Positions 1 to 7,525 of a stretch of 37,108 bases of DNA are shown here, in pieces. A program made the translations under genes and the position numbers. Within the stretch, counting starts at the first letter, position 1; the number at the start of each line of letters is the position of its first letter. The notes under the pieces were generated by a model that was not told where the DNA came from, searched no databases, and saw only the letters and a list, made by a program, of their open reading frames with translations. This DNA comes from JAKACA01 sp050008715 (GTDB lineage Bacteria; Actinomycetota; Acidimicrobiia; Acidimicrobiales; Bog-793), in contig JBEKMC010000018.1 in the NCBI GenBank assembly GCA_050008715.1, forward strand, positions 1 through 37,108, read 5' to 3'.

Positions 1-765
1 GCGCTCCTTCATCGGTCGTGTCGGTTGGCACGCAAGTGGAGCGGCAACCGGCTACCCAACCCAGTCGCCGATACGGAACTGCCTTCGTGGCGCGTTGCCG
101 AACTGCCCGAAGCGACTCGAGCTCCGGATGCCTCGGAGGTCGTCGCCATCCTGAGGGCAGCGCGGCAGGACGATCCTCGCGTCGCCGGCGTGATCCGGAT
201 AGTGGCCGCAACCGGGATGCGGCGCGGCGAGGCCTGCGGACTCCGCTGGGACGACGTCGATACACATAACAGAACAGTCCGAGTGGACGAGGCGGTCGTG
301 CAGAGCGGAGGGACCGTGGCCGTAAGCGACCCCAAGACTCGGGCCAGCCTGCGGTCGGTCGCGGTCGACGACGGGACGCTCGCCGAACTGGAGGCGTTGC
401 GCCGGCTGCAGACGACGTTGGCAACGTCATGTGGCTTGACGCTGTACGAGCGATCGTTCGTGTTCTCGTTCGAGCCGGGCGGGTTAGTCCCGCCGCACCC
501 GGACACGATGAGTCACGCGTTCGCACGAGTCCGCACGCGGGCGGGCGCTGCATCCGATCTTCATCTTCATTCGTTGAGGCACTTCCAGGCGACGACGCTC
601 GACGCGGTGATCTCTGAATCGCAAAAGCAGTCCCGGCTTGGCTGGGCGACCGTTCGAATGGCCCGCCACTACACGGACGCCGTGTCGAGCGAGGATCGCC
701 GGGCAGCTGATCACGTCGGAAAGGTTCTCGCCGGGGAGAGGGCGTCGCGTTCTCGCTCGCGTTGA
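1..765 (+). CDS. Tyrosine recombinase/integrase, C-terminal catalytic part (truncated by window edge)
   Basis: The reading frame is open to the left edge, so the N-terminal arm-binding and core-binding domains lie outside; the in-window TTG at 25 is probably internal. The catalytic set of the phage-integrase family is visible: Arg in GMRRGEACGLRW, the beta-hairpin Lys in DPKTRASLRSV, His and Arg in HSLRH, Trp in RLGW, and the nucleophile Tyr in ARHYTD. All six residues are present, so the visible part looks functional. It most resembles actinobacterial island and phage integrases. It probably inserted this region into the tRNA-Thr gene whose fragment lies at 4412-4456. Its 3' end overlaps the convergent HTH gene by about 55 nt. 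Confidence 0.85.
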   Translation, partial: ALLHRSCRLARKWSGNRLPNPVADTELPSWRVAELPEATRAPDASEVVAILRAARQDDPRVAGVIRIVAATGMRRGEACGLRWDDVDTHNRTVRVDEAVVQSGGTVAVSDPKTRASLRSVAVDDGTLAELEALRRLQTTLATSCGLTLYERSFVFSFEPGGLVPPHPDTMSHAFARVRTRAGAASDLHLHSLRHFQATTLDAVISESQKQSRLGWATVRMARHYTDAVSSEDRRAADHVGKVLAGERASRSRSR

Positions 766-1034
766 GAGCTGTGCGGAGCCGGAGCTGCGTCCGCCGGCTC
801 CGCAGCGGCGGTTCCCGGCACGTCGCCGGCAAGGAGACGCTCGACAGCGAGTCGCGGGACGCGCATACGACCGTTGATCCGGAGCACCGGCACCGGAAAG
901 TCGCCGCGCTTCACAGATCGATAAACGGTGGCGCGGCCGATCGACATGAGAATCGCCGCCTCGTCGAGTGAGAGCAACGGCTTGGAACGTAGATCGGCCG
1001 TCGGCGTCAGTCGGGTGGGCTGGCTCACTCGCAC
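711..1034 (-). CDS. Excisionase-type helix-turn-helix DNA-binding protein
   Basis: A 107-aa protein with one winged HTH of the MerR/Xis type at about residues 21-68 (LLSLDEAAILMSIGRATVYR, then KRGDFPVPVLRINGRMRVPR). The rest is an Ala/Pro-rich, then Arg-rich tail with no recognisable fold. Proteins of this kind act as recombination directionality factors or small repressors in integrated elements. Its position next to the integrase supports an excisionase role, but the tail-to-tail overlap is not the usual xis-int order. The GTG at 1034 has no clear ribosome site; GTG at 1028 is an equal alternative. Confidence 0.7.
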   Translation of the reverse strand: MRVSQPTRLTPTADLRSKPLLSLDEAAILMSIGRATVYRSVKRGDFPVPVLRINGRMRVPRLAVERLLAGDVPGTAAAEPADAAPAPHSSQRERERDALSPARTFPT

Positions 1035-1225
1035 GAGGGCTGTGTCGGCTCGGTACCGCGTCTCATACGCAGATCAGACACCGCCAGCTTTCACGCGAAG
1101 CTTCACACGGCGACACATCCGGATCGCCGATCGTTCGGAGATGGTGACCGTTGCCAGGCGAATCCGCGAACTCGGCGTCCCCTAGGCGAAGAATTGATTG
1201 ATGGCGATGACATCCGACGCTGACC

Positions 1226-2623
1226 TTGTCGCCGCCTCAGTCGCGGACTCAGCGGCCTTCGCAATCGGTACGACACCGCCCGCGGCGACGTGAAGAGGAG
1301 GCCCAGCGCAGCTCTCGGCGCTCGCCTCCGAATCAACGGTATCGGCTGCTACTCGTCGGAATCGCCGCCTTGGCGCTCCTCGTGGTCGGCATCTTCTTCG
1401 CAGCTGGCGGTGGGTCCAACCCGGTGACCGAGAAGTACGCCGTGGTGGGACAGCCCATCGTTCCCCCAGCCGGAGTTGGGACGCTCTTCAGCGTCGACTG
1501 TCAGTCCGCTACGAGTTGCGTCGCCGTCGGCAATTTCGGGTCCGGCCCGCTCAGCTTGGTCTGGAATGGGTCCGAGTGGCTGACGCGTCCCGCCGTTGGG
1601 ATCGCTGGAGACGACGGACAGTTAGCCGGAATCTCGTGTCCGTCCACCTCTGATGGCGTCGCGGTTGGAGAGGCGTTCGACCATCGCACCTACGCACCCC
1701 TTGCGGAGCAGTGGAACGGCGCAAACTGGGCACACGGAGGCTTGATCGCTGCTCCGGGGACGCCCCTGCGCAGGACACGGTGCCCGAGCGACGCGTTGTG
1801 TTACTACAGCAGTGGCTCGATTCTGTCGGCCATCTCGTGCCCCTCTCTCACCTCGTGCGTTGCCGTGGGCTCAAACGGGACGACCGGAGCCCCGTTTGTC
1901 GCCACGGAGGACGGCGTGTGGACGCTCGGTCGCGCGCCGGGGGTTCCAGGCAAGGACGTGAATTGGCTCGGCGTCTCCTGCTGGTCGCCAAGCGGCTGTA
2001 TGGCGGTGGGCTGGGCGAACAGCCGCGGACCGGACGCGGCGCTGGCTGAGCGCTGGAACGGGAGAGAGTGGACCCTCGAAGGGCCATTGGACGTGCCTTC
2101 GGCCTACCACGGTGAGCCAGGCGGAACTCAATGGCCATTGACAGTCTCAGTTCGAGAGCGTCTCATGTCTGTCGGCTAACCAATGCGAGGCCGTCGGGCA
2201 GTACTTCACAAGCTCCTCGGCCGCCTACCCGCTCGCCGAGAGCTGGACGGGACGTCATGGTCGATCCAGGCGCTGCCGGCTACGCCGTCATCTATCGGAT
2301 TGGACGACGCTGCCCAACCGACAGGCCTCGAGAGCGTGCAGTGCATCTCGGTCACCGATTGCACGGCAGTGGGCGGTTACTCGACCTCGCAGGGGGCCGG
2401 TGGGGCAATCGCCGAGCACTGGAACGGATCCGAATGGAAGATCCTTTCCACGGCGACGGTGTCGGCTCCGATCAGCGAACTCCACTCGCTCTCCTGTGGT
2501 TCAGCCAACTCCTGCATTGCGGTGGGAGACGAAGGGAGTACCGACGAGCAGATGACTTTTCACCCCCATCCCCTTGTGGAGAGCTGGAACGGTCGCGTCT
2601 GGGCGGTGCAAGCAGCACCATAA
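1226..2623 (+). pseudogene. Membrane-anchored seven-repeat (propeller-like) protein, disrupted by two compensating frameshifts
   Basis: An N-terminal basic stretch and one membrane segment (RLLLVGIAALALLVVGIFFA) precede seven repeats of about 50 aa with the pattern SCxSxxxCxAVG and then AExWNGxxW. The first four repeats read in the frame of the start (TTG at 1226). That frame ends at TAA 2177-2179. Repeat five (SVSCLSANQCEAVG to AESWTG, about 2142-2250) reads in the next frame, and repeats six and seven return to the first frame, ending at 2623. One extra base near 2141-2150 and one missing base near 2250 explain this. Repeat two has lost its second Cys. Seven repeats would suit a closed seven-blade propeller on the outer face of the membrane. 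The function is unknown. Decay or sequencing error are both possible. Confidence 0.65.
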
Positions 2624-3174
2624 GCGGGCCTATGGGGCCCGATCGGATAGGTGAACCCCACGGCCCACGAACCTCCATGGAACCGGCGAGCCGGCTGGCA
2701 TGGCCAACAACGATCAGCCGCGTTCCGGCAACAGGGAGCGGCGTGCGGTTCGAGACTGCGGAACCGCTCGGAGGATTCCGCTCAGCACAGCGGGTCTGCG
2801 TCTCCTAGACGCCAACTGAGGGAGCGCCAGCGACCGAGGACGGCAGCGAGACGGCCGAAGGTCGGCTCGTCACACTCGAACGCGGGGCGGACCGTGCCTG
2901 CCGGCGCGCGGCTCCGGTGTGCGCCACAGCAACGGCGTGGCAGAGATTTGTCCACAGCGTGAGTTGGGGGATTGTCGCCGGCTTAAGGCCTTCTATCAGA
3001 TAGCCCGGGAGCGGCGCCGGGTCCGTGCTCGAAGAGGCCGGGGCACTCTGTGCAATTGTGTGACACCGATCTTGGACCCCGTCTTCCGCCGACGCGAATC
3101 AGCCCTTCGACGGCTTCTAAGTTCGGCCGGCGGTGATCGGGAAGCGCGAACGAGCTCGCTGTACCCTTTCCTCG
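2624..3174. other. Gene-free stretch between the repeat protein and the TA pair
   Basis: No open frame here gives a protein I recognise or convincing coding character. A short hairpin (GGGCC, loop TATGG, GGCCC at 2626-2640) follows the repeat-protein stop but has no T-run, so it is at best a weak terminator. I see no repeats of note. It may be degraded island DNA. Confidence 0.4.
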
Positions 3175-3178
3175 TTGG

Positions 3179-3206
3179 TTGTGTTTGTGTCGTTTGCTGA
3201 TACGCT
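3179..3206 (+). promoter_or_regulatory. Candidate promoter of the TA operon, predicted leaderless
   Basis: An extended -10 (TGATACGCT, 3198-3206; core TACGCT fits TAnnnT) lies 16 nt downstream of a weak -35 (TTGTGT, 3179-3184). The GTG start follows the -10 by only 6 nt, so transcription would start at or beside the start codon. No Shine-Dalgarno is visible, which fits a leaderless mRNA as is common in actinobacteria. Confidence 0.4.
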
Positions 3207-3212
3207 TCTCTC

Positions 3213-3638
3213 GTGTCCGACGTCGCCTCGTTTGAAGTTCCCCGAGCCGAGCGCAAAGGGATCGCGGCCTTGGTCAGCGGCCCGGACGGCGGCGGTCCAG
3301 TAGCCATTCGCACCGACCAAGGCGAGGTCGAGCTACCGCCGACCGCCCGAGCCGCCGTTCGCCAGCTGCTGTCCGACCTTGCGGCCGGAACGGCGGTGCA
3401 CCTGCTCACGGACGACACCGAGCTGACCACCCAGGATGTGGCCGACATCCTCGGCATTTCGCGAACCTACGTGGTGTGTCTGATCGACAACGGCAAACTT
3501 CCCGCTCATATGGTCGGCACTCACCGCCGGCTCCGAGCTGCCGACGTTCTCTCGTACAAAGCTCGCCGCGACGATCGACTCGCCGGCGTCGACTCCATCG
3601 CTGAGGCCGACGTTGCAGCCGGCGTTCCGTACCGCTGA
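3213..3638 (+). CDS. Antitoxin with excisionase-type HTH (TA pair with PIN toxin)
   Basis: A 141-aa protein. The C-terminal half carries a winged HTH of the Xis/MerR type at about residues 68-118 (ELTTQDVADILGISRTYVV, then NGKLPAHMVGTHRRLRAADV). The N-terminal half (about 1-65) is unassigned and may mediate dimerisation or other contacts. HTH proteins of this form are often encoded directly before PIN-domain toxins and repress their own promoter. The toxin gene begins 21 nt downstream, so the pair is almost surely one operon. GTG at 3213 is chosen because it fits both the frame and the promoter. The location inside an integrated element fits a stabilisation role. Confidence 0.75.
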   Translation: MSDVASFEVPRAERKGIAALVSGPDGGGPVAIRTDQGEVELPPTARAAVRQLLSDLAAGTAVHLLTDDTELTTQDVADILGISRTYVVCLIDNGKLPAHMVGTHRRLRAADVLSYKARRDDRLAGVDSIAEADVAAGVPYR

Positions 3639-3659
3639 GCCGCCCAGAGCCCGCCTCTG

Positions 3660-4217
3660 GTGTTGGTTGTCCTGGATGCCTGCGTCCTCTATCCGCCCTC
3701 ACTTCGTGATCTGCTGCTGACGCTCGCCGCCCTCGATGCCTTCGACGTCCGCTGGAGCGAGACGATCCTCGAGGAGCTGCGCCGCAACGTCGTCGCCGAC
3801 AGCCCTCAACTGGACGCTGCTCGCTTCAGTAGCCACACGCTCGCCGAGATGCGCAGACACTTTCCGGAGGCAGTGGTTTCCGTCGGCCAGGCCGATATCG
3901 ACGGGCTCGACAATCATCCCAAGGACCGCCATGTAGCCGCGGTCGCAGTGAAGGCGGGTGCCGACGCCATCGTCACGATCAACATGAGGGACTTTCGGAG
4001 CCGGATACTCGAAGCGGGCGGCGTCAGCGTTGTAACTCCCGGCCAGCTCGTCGAAGCCGTACTCGACGAGGCTCCCGAGCTGGTGAGCTACGCACTGCGA
4101 CGCATGAGCTCCCGCTGGACGAACCCGCCACATTCGATCTCCGAGATCGTCGAGTTGCTTGCCCGTCACCCGACAATGGCAAGGCCGATGAGTCGCGTGC
4201 GGGGCACGAGCGGCTAA
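3660..4217 (+). CDS. PIN-domain ribonuclease toxin (VapC-like)
   Basis: A 185-aa protein. PIN domains are Mg-dependent RNases with a cluster of acidic residues. Visible here are Asp6 in VVLDACVLYP, the Glu pair in SETILEELRRN, Asp in KDRHVAAVAVKAGAD, and TINMRDF with its Asp. All key acids appear intact. The C-terminal 55 residues or so go beyond the core and resemble the extension of longer PIN toxins. Cleavage of tRNA or other RNA is typical of the family, but the target cannot be read from the sequence. It is the second gene of the operon and presumably neutralised by the HTH protein upstream. Confidence 0.8.
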   Translation: MLVVLDACVLYPPSLRDLLLTLAALDAFDVRWSETILEELRRNVVADSPQLDAARFSSHTLAEMRRHFPEAVVSVGQADIDGLDNHPKDRHVAAVAVKAGADAIVTINMRDFRSRILEAGGVSVVTPGQLVEAVLDEAPELVSYALRRMSSRWTNPPHSISEIVELLARHPTMARPMSRVRGTSG

Positions 4218-4263
4218 GTCCCTACCGCCCGGCAGCGCGTACTCGAGGTCCGCCTTTGCCGGT

Positions 4264-4285
4264 CATCCCAACACCCATCCCAACA
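4264..4285 (+). repeat. Two copies of a 10-bp direct repeat near the att scar
   Basis: CATCCCAACA occurs at 4264-4273 and again at 4276-4285, a 12-bp period, about 130 bp inside the element from the tRNA fragment. Short directly repeated sites near an element end can be arm-type sites for integrase or excisionase. That role is inference; chance is possible. Nothing else is recognised in 4218-4411. Confidence 0.35.
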
Positions 4286-4411
4286 TTTGCGTGTCTCGGT
4301 GTCTCAAGCGGTCTCGTGGCTCCAGCTACGGTCAGCGCCGATAAGCCTGTGACCTGGGATATTGCGATGTCACGACACGCCGTGGAACAGAGCGACAAAG
4401 TCCAGAGGTCC

Positions 4412-4456
4412 CTTGTAATCGTCAGGTCGTGGGTTCGAGTCCCACCACCGGCTCCA
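4412..4456 (+). other. 3' fragment of tRNA-Thr(TGT): candidate attachment site
   Basis: Reading 5' to 3': anticodon loop CTTGTAA (anticodon TGT, 4414-4416), 3' anticodon stem TCGTC, variable loop AGGTC, T-arm GTGGG-TTCGAGT-CCCAC (4429-4445), acceptor 3' strand CACCGGC, discriminator T and encoded CCA (4454-4456). The 5' half is missing: bases before 4412 do not pair as an anticodon stem, and no GCCGGTG acceptor strand precedes it. The tRNA-like sequence starts at the anticodon loop, a common crossover point for tyrosine integrases. It is therefore read as a displaced tRNA end left by integration. Bases 4457-4566 show nothing further. Confidence 0.7.
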
Positions 4457-4566
4457 AGAAGTTTCTGTTATCAAACCAAGAGGCGTCAATCGGGCACCGA
4501 TTGAACTCGCGTTCGTAGAGATTCGGTACAGCGACCCCCTGCGCGGTCCACTTTCGGCAACGATCC

Positions 4567-5193
4567 TCAGCGTGCTCTCAAGCTGACCCGTAACCCGGTG
4601 AGCACCGTCGCGAGTCCCTGTGCAAACTCTTGATCGGGCGAAACGGACATCGCCGATCGGGCCGTCTCGACGATGAGCGGGAAGTCGTCGTACGGCATCG
4701 ACGCGAGCGCGGCTGTACTTTGTCCGGCCAGCGAATTGAGGTACTCGCTCTGGACGGCTCCGATCACATACGCCTGAAGAGTGCGGACCGCTGTCACTCG
4801 TTGCTCCGCGTCAAACCCCGCCCGGCTCAGCGCCCGAAGCAGCGCCTCGAGCCAATGCCATGCTGCCGCGGAAGCGGCAAAACGGGCCAGGAGTAGCGGG
4901 ATGACCGCAGGGTGCTCTGCGATGGCCCCACGCATCGCTTCGGAGAGCTCGGTGACATCACGTTCCCAGTTCGCCGTCTTGGATACTGGGATAGTCGCGG
5001 CGAAGAAGACGCTGTCGACAATGAGGCGCTCGACCTCCTCTCGCCCGGTGACGTATCGGTAGAGCGACATCGTGCCGACGCCCAGCTCAGCGGCCACGGC
5101 ACGCATGGAGAGCGACGCGAGTCCGTCTCGATCGACGAGAGCGAGGGCAGCGTGCGCGATTGCGTCGTGATCGAGCGAGCGAGGACGCGGCAT
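4567..5193 (-). CDS. TetR-family transcriptional regulator
   Basis: A 208-aa protein. The N-terminal HTH is clear at about residues 8-55 (DAIAHAALALVDRDGLASLS, MRAVAAELGVGTMSLYRYV). The C-terminal ligand domain is of the TetR_C type, rich in Ala and Leu. The gene is divergent from a small membrane-protein gene, with 57 bp between the starts and a dyad in that gap, so autoregulation and control of the neighbour are likely. The ligand is unknown. It is the first chromosomal gene after the att scar. Confidence 0.85.
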   Translation of the reverse strand: MPRPRSLDHDAIAHAALALVDRDGLASLSMRAVAAELGVGTMSLYRYVTGREEVERLIVDSVFFAATIPVSKTANWERDVTELSEAMRGAIAEHPAVIPLLLARFAASAAAWHWLEALLRALSRAGFDAEQRVTAVRTLQAYVIGAVQSEYLNSLAGQSTAALASMPYDDFPLIVETARSAMSVSPDQEFAQGLATVLTGLRVSLRAR

Positions 5194-5227
5194 CAGGTGT
5201 GAGCGTACCGGACCTGCTACGTTTAAG

Positions 5228-5240
5228 CGTACAACGTACG
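5228..5240. promoter_or_regulatory. Inverted repeat, candidate TetR operator
   Basis: CGTAC-AAC-GTACG is a perfect 5+3+5 dyad between the divergent TetR gene (start 5193) and the membrane-protein gene (start 5251 or 5278). TetR proteins typically bind short dyads in such gaps. The match is structural only; no known operator is identified. Confidence 0.45.
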
Positions 5241-5250
5241 ACTACGTCAG

Positions 5251-5706
5251 GTGACAACAGTGTCGAAGCCAACGAGAATGCAGCCCAAGACCTTCAAATC
5301 GATCGCGCGAGGGCTCGTCTTCGGTCTCGTCATCGTGGTGGCCCTTGTCGCCTACGACATCAAGATTCCGAAGGGACAGTCGAGCTCCAAGAATTGGAAC
5401 TTCGTCCTCACCCACCCGACCATTCTCCTCCACATCATCCTTGGCTGCCTCGTGCTGCTAGGGGCGATCGTCCTGCTCGTTCGGAGCGTTCGCAGCCGTG
5501 TACGACCCTGGGTAGCGGTCTCCGCGATCGGCTTGGCGTTCGTGATCTTCGCCTTCGCCACAGGCGAGCAGTACGTCTCTACCTTGGACAACTCCGCGTT
5601 GAGCGATATGGGACTCGGGTGGTTCGGCGCGATCGCCACGTACGGTGTGGGTTGGTACTTGAATCGCAAGTCAGCTTCCTCAATCACCCAAGGCGTCGCC
5701 AAGTAG
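5251..5706 (+). CDS. Small four-helix membrane protein, TetR-linked
   Basis: 151 aa from GTG 5251; ATG 5278 is an alternative that removes nine residues. Four membrane segments are visible: about residues 18-38 (ARGLVFGLVIVVALVAYDI), 55-77 (PTILLHIILGCLVLLGAIVL), 86-105 (WVAVSAIGLAFVIFAFATG) and 118-135 (MGLGWFGAIATYGVGWYL). I do not recognise a family. The divergent TetR gene and the shared 57-bp control region suggest it is the regulator's target, perhaps a stress or transport-related membrane protein, but nothing shows its activity. Confidence 0.65.
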   Translation: MTTVSKPTRMQPKTFKSIARGLVFGLVIVVALVAYDIKIPKGQSSSKNWNFVLTHPTILLHIILGCLVLLGAIVLLVRSVRSRVRPWVAVSAIGLAFVIFAFATGEQYVSTLDNSALSDMGLGWFGAIATYGVGWYLNRKSASSITQGVAK

Positions 5707-5914
5707 CGCGGCTCTTGCCGTTGGCGCCACCGCCGCGGACCCACGAAAAGTGATCTCTCGTATCCCGGTCCAACCTCGTCTGCACCACCGAACCCATGGT
5801 TGGCGACGGGGAGAGGACAGGCCGGACAGGGTCAACTGAGCTCACGAGCCGACTCGGAGCACGTACGGTGAGAGGTCGCGCCGGAGAGACAATCGCAGCG
5901 TTCGAAGGGGCTCC

Positions 5915-7513
5915 ATGACGACAACGGTAGGTATCGGTTCGCAGAGCGCTGACCAACACCTTGGTCCGCGGATCACTGCCAGTCTGTTGGACCGGCTGGC
6001 GGCCCGCGTCCCGACGACGGGGCACAGAGACCAGCTGGCGATCGAGATGCCGGCGACCGGCGAGATACTCGGCTACGTCCCGCGCTGCACAGCGGACGAC
6101 GTAGCGGCGGCGAGCGAGGTCTCACGCAGGGCGCAACGCGACTGGCAGCGGCTAGCCATCACCGATCGATCGAAGGTGTTGCTCCGTTTCGCCGAGCTCG
6201 TGCTCGACCGGCAGGACGAGGTGCTCGACCTGATTCAGCTCGAGAACGGCAAGGCACGCCGGCACGCTTTCGAAGAGATCATCGACGTCGCTCAGGTGAG
6301 CCGATACTACGCGCGCACTGCCGCCGGATACCTGCAGCCACACCGTCGTGCGGGCGCCCTACCGATGCTCACGCGGACCTGGGAGTACCACCACCCGAAG
6401 GGTCTGGTCGGCGTGATCTCGCCGTGGAACTACCCGCTGACGCTCGGCATCAGCGATGCTCTCCCAGCGCTCGTCGCGGGCAACGCCGTCATCGCCAAGC
6501 CAGACAAGCAGACGCCGTATTCGACGCTCTGGGCGGCGGAGCTCCTCGAGGAGGCAGGACTGCCGCCGGGCGTGCTGCAGGTTGTGACCGGCTCCGGCGA
6601 CGAGCTCGGGACGCCCGTCATCGAGCTCAGCGACTTCCTGATGTTCACAGGCAGCACACGCGTCGGGCGCATCGTGGCCGCCCAGGCTGCCGAGCGGCTC
6701 ATCGACTACTCGATGGAGCTCGGGGGCAAGAACGCCATCCTCATCCTCGCCGATGCCGATCTCGGCAAGGCCGTCCCGGGGGCCGTGCGTGCAGCATTTT
6801 CCAGCACCGGCCAGCTGTGTATCTCGATGGAGCGAATGTATGTCGACACGGCGATCTGGAATGAGTTCGTTCCGCGATTTGTGGCGGCCACCCGTTCACT
6901 TCGGCTGGAGCATTCCCTCGGCTACAAGCCCGACATTGGCTCGCTGATCTCGGGCGCGCAGCTGGACGCGGTCGTCCGCCACGTGAACGACGCGACCGAC
7001 AAGGGCGCGACGTTGCTCGCCGGTGGCAGAGCGCGAGCCGACCTGGGTCCCTACTTCTTCGAACCCACCGTGCTCACGAACACGTCTCCCGACATGACCC
7101 TTTACTCCCAGGAGACTTTCGGGCCAGTCATCTCGCTCTACCGCGTGAGCGATGCGGATGAGGCAATCGCGCGAGCCAACGACAGCAACTACGGGCTGAA
7201 CTTCTCGCTCTGGACGAAGGACACCGCCACGGGGCGCCGCATCGCCAGCCACCTGCAGGTCGGAAGTGTCAACGTCAACGAAGCGTATGCAGCTAGTTGG
7301 GGATCGGTCGATGCCCCCATGGGTGGCTGGAAGGACTCCGGCGTGGGAAGCAGACATGGCGAGCACGGGATCCTCAAGTACACGAACTCGCAAACCGTTT
7401 CGATCCAGCGGCTCATCCAAATCGCCCCTCCGAAGTTCGTGACATCGAGGGCGTATGCGAAGGCAATGACTGTCGCGATGCGGACCCTGCAGCGCGTGCC
7501 CGGCCGCAAATAG
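5915..7513 (+). CDS. gabD2: NAD(P)-dependent succinic semialdehyde dehydrogenase (GabD2 type)
   Basis: A 532-aa aldehyde dehydrogenase. The cofactor-site motif VGVISPWNYPL, the general-base Glu in SMELGGKN, the nucleophile Cys in STGQLCISMER and the late motif SQETFGPVISLY are all present. The extra ~35 residues after the core and the overall pattern fit GabD2, which oxidises succinic semialdehyde to succinate and feeds the TCA cycle. A good ribosome site (AAGGGG) precedes the ATG. The gene converges on the kinase gene with 12 nt between stops and no clear terminator. Substrate choice within the aldehyde dehydrogenase family is inferred from resemblance only. Confidence 0.8.
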   Translation: MTTTVGIGSQSADQHLGPRITASLLDRLAARVPTTGHRDQLAIEMPATGEILGYVPRCTADDVAAASEVSRRAQRDWQRLAITDRSKVLLRFAELVLDRQDEVLDLIQLENGKARRHAFEEIIDVAQVSRYYARTAAGYLQPHRRAGALPMLTRTWEYHHPKGLVGVISPWNYPLTLGISDALPALVAGNAVIAKPDKQTPYSTLWAAELLEEAGLPPGVLQVVTGSGDELGTPVIELSDFLMFTGSTRVGRIVAAQAAERLIDYSMELGGKNAILILADADLGKAVPGAVRAAFSSTGQLCISMERMYVDTAIWNEFVPRFVAATRSLRLEHSLGYKPDIGSLISGAQLDAVVRHVNDATDKGATLLAGGRARADLGPYFFEPTVLTNTSPDMTLYSQETFGPVISLYRVSDADEAIARANDSNYGLNFSLWTKDTATGRRIASHLQVGSVNVNEAYAASWGSVDAPMGGWKDSGVGSRHGEHGILKYTNSQTVSIQRLIQIAPPKFVTSRAYAKAMTVAMRTLQRVPGRK

Positions 7514-7525
7514 AGGGTGTCGTAG

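Larger units (their letters stand above)
1..4456. mobile_element. Right end of a tRNA-Thr-integrated genomic island
   Basis: Seen: a tyrosine recombinase, an excisionase-type HTH protein, a damaged repeat protein and a toxin-antitoxin pair lie left of a 45-nt 3' piece of tRNA-Thr that lacks its 5' half. Known: tyrosine integrases of islands and phages often recombine in the anticodon or T-arm region of tRNA genes. The element carries a copy of the tRNA 3' end, so one junction keeps an intact tRNA and the other keeps only the displaced 3' fragment. Inferred: the fragment marks the boundary between element (left) and chromosome (right). The left boundary is outside the window. The internal decay suggests an old insertion. 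Confidence 0.55.

Noticed and set aside
2135..2255. Programmed frameshifting as the cause of the repeat-protein frame changes
   Set aside because: No slippery heptamer or following hairpin is seen at either shift point, and two opposite events would be needed.
2948..2956. TTGTCCACA, a perfect actinobacterial DnaA box
   Set aside because: It is a single copy with no AT-rich zone or nearby dnaA/dnaN, so not an origin.
4379..4456. Intact tRNA with 5' strand GCCGTGG at 4379
   Set aside because: Only about five of seven pairs form with CACCGGC, and the D-arm and 5' anticodon stem do not fold, so it is not a whole tRNA.
4256..4504. 82-aa plus-strand open frame containing RSWVRVPPPAP
   Set aside because: That peptide is the translation of the tRNA T-arm and acceptor end; the frame has no other coding character.
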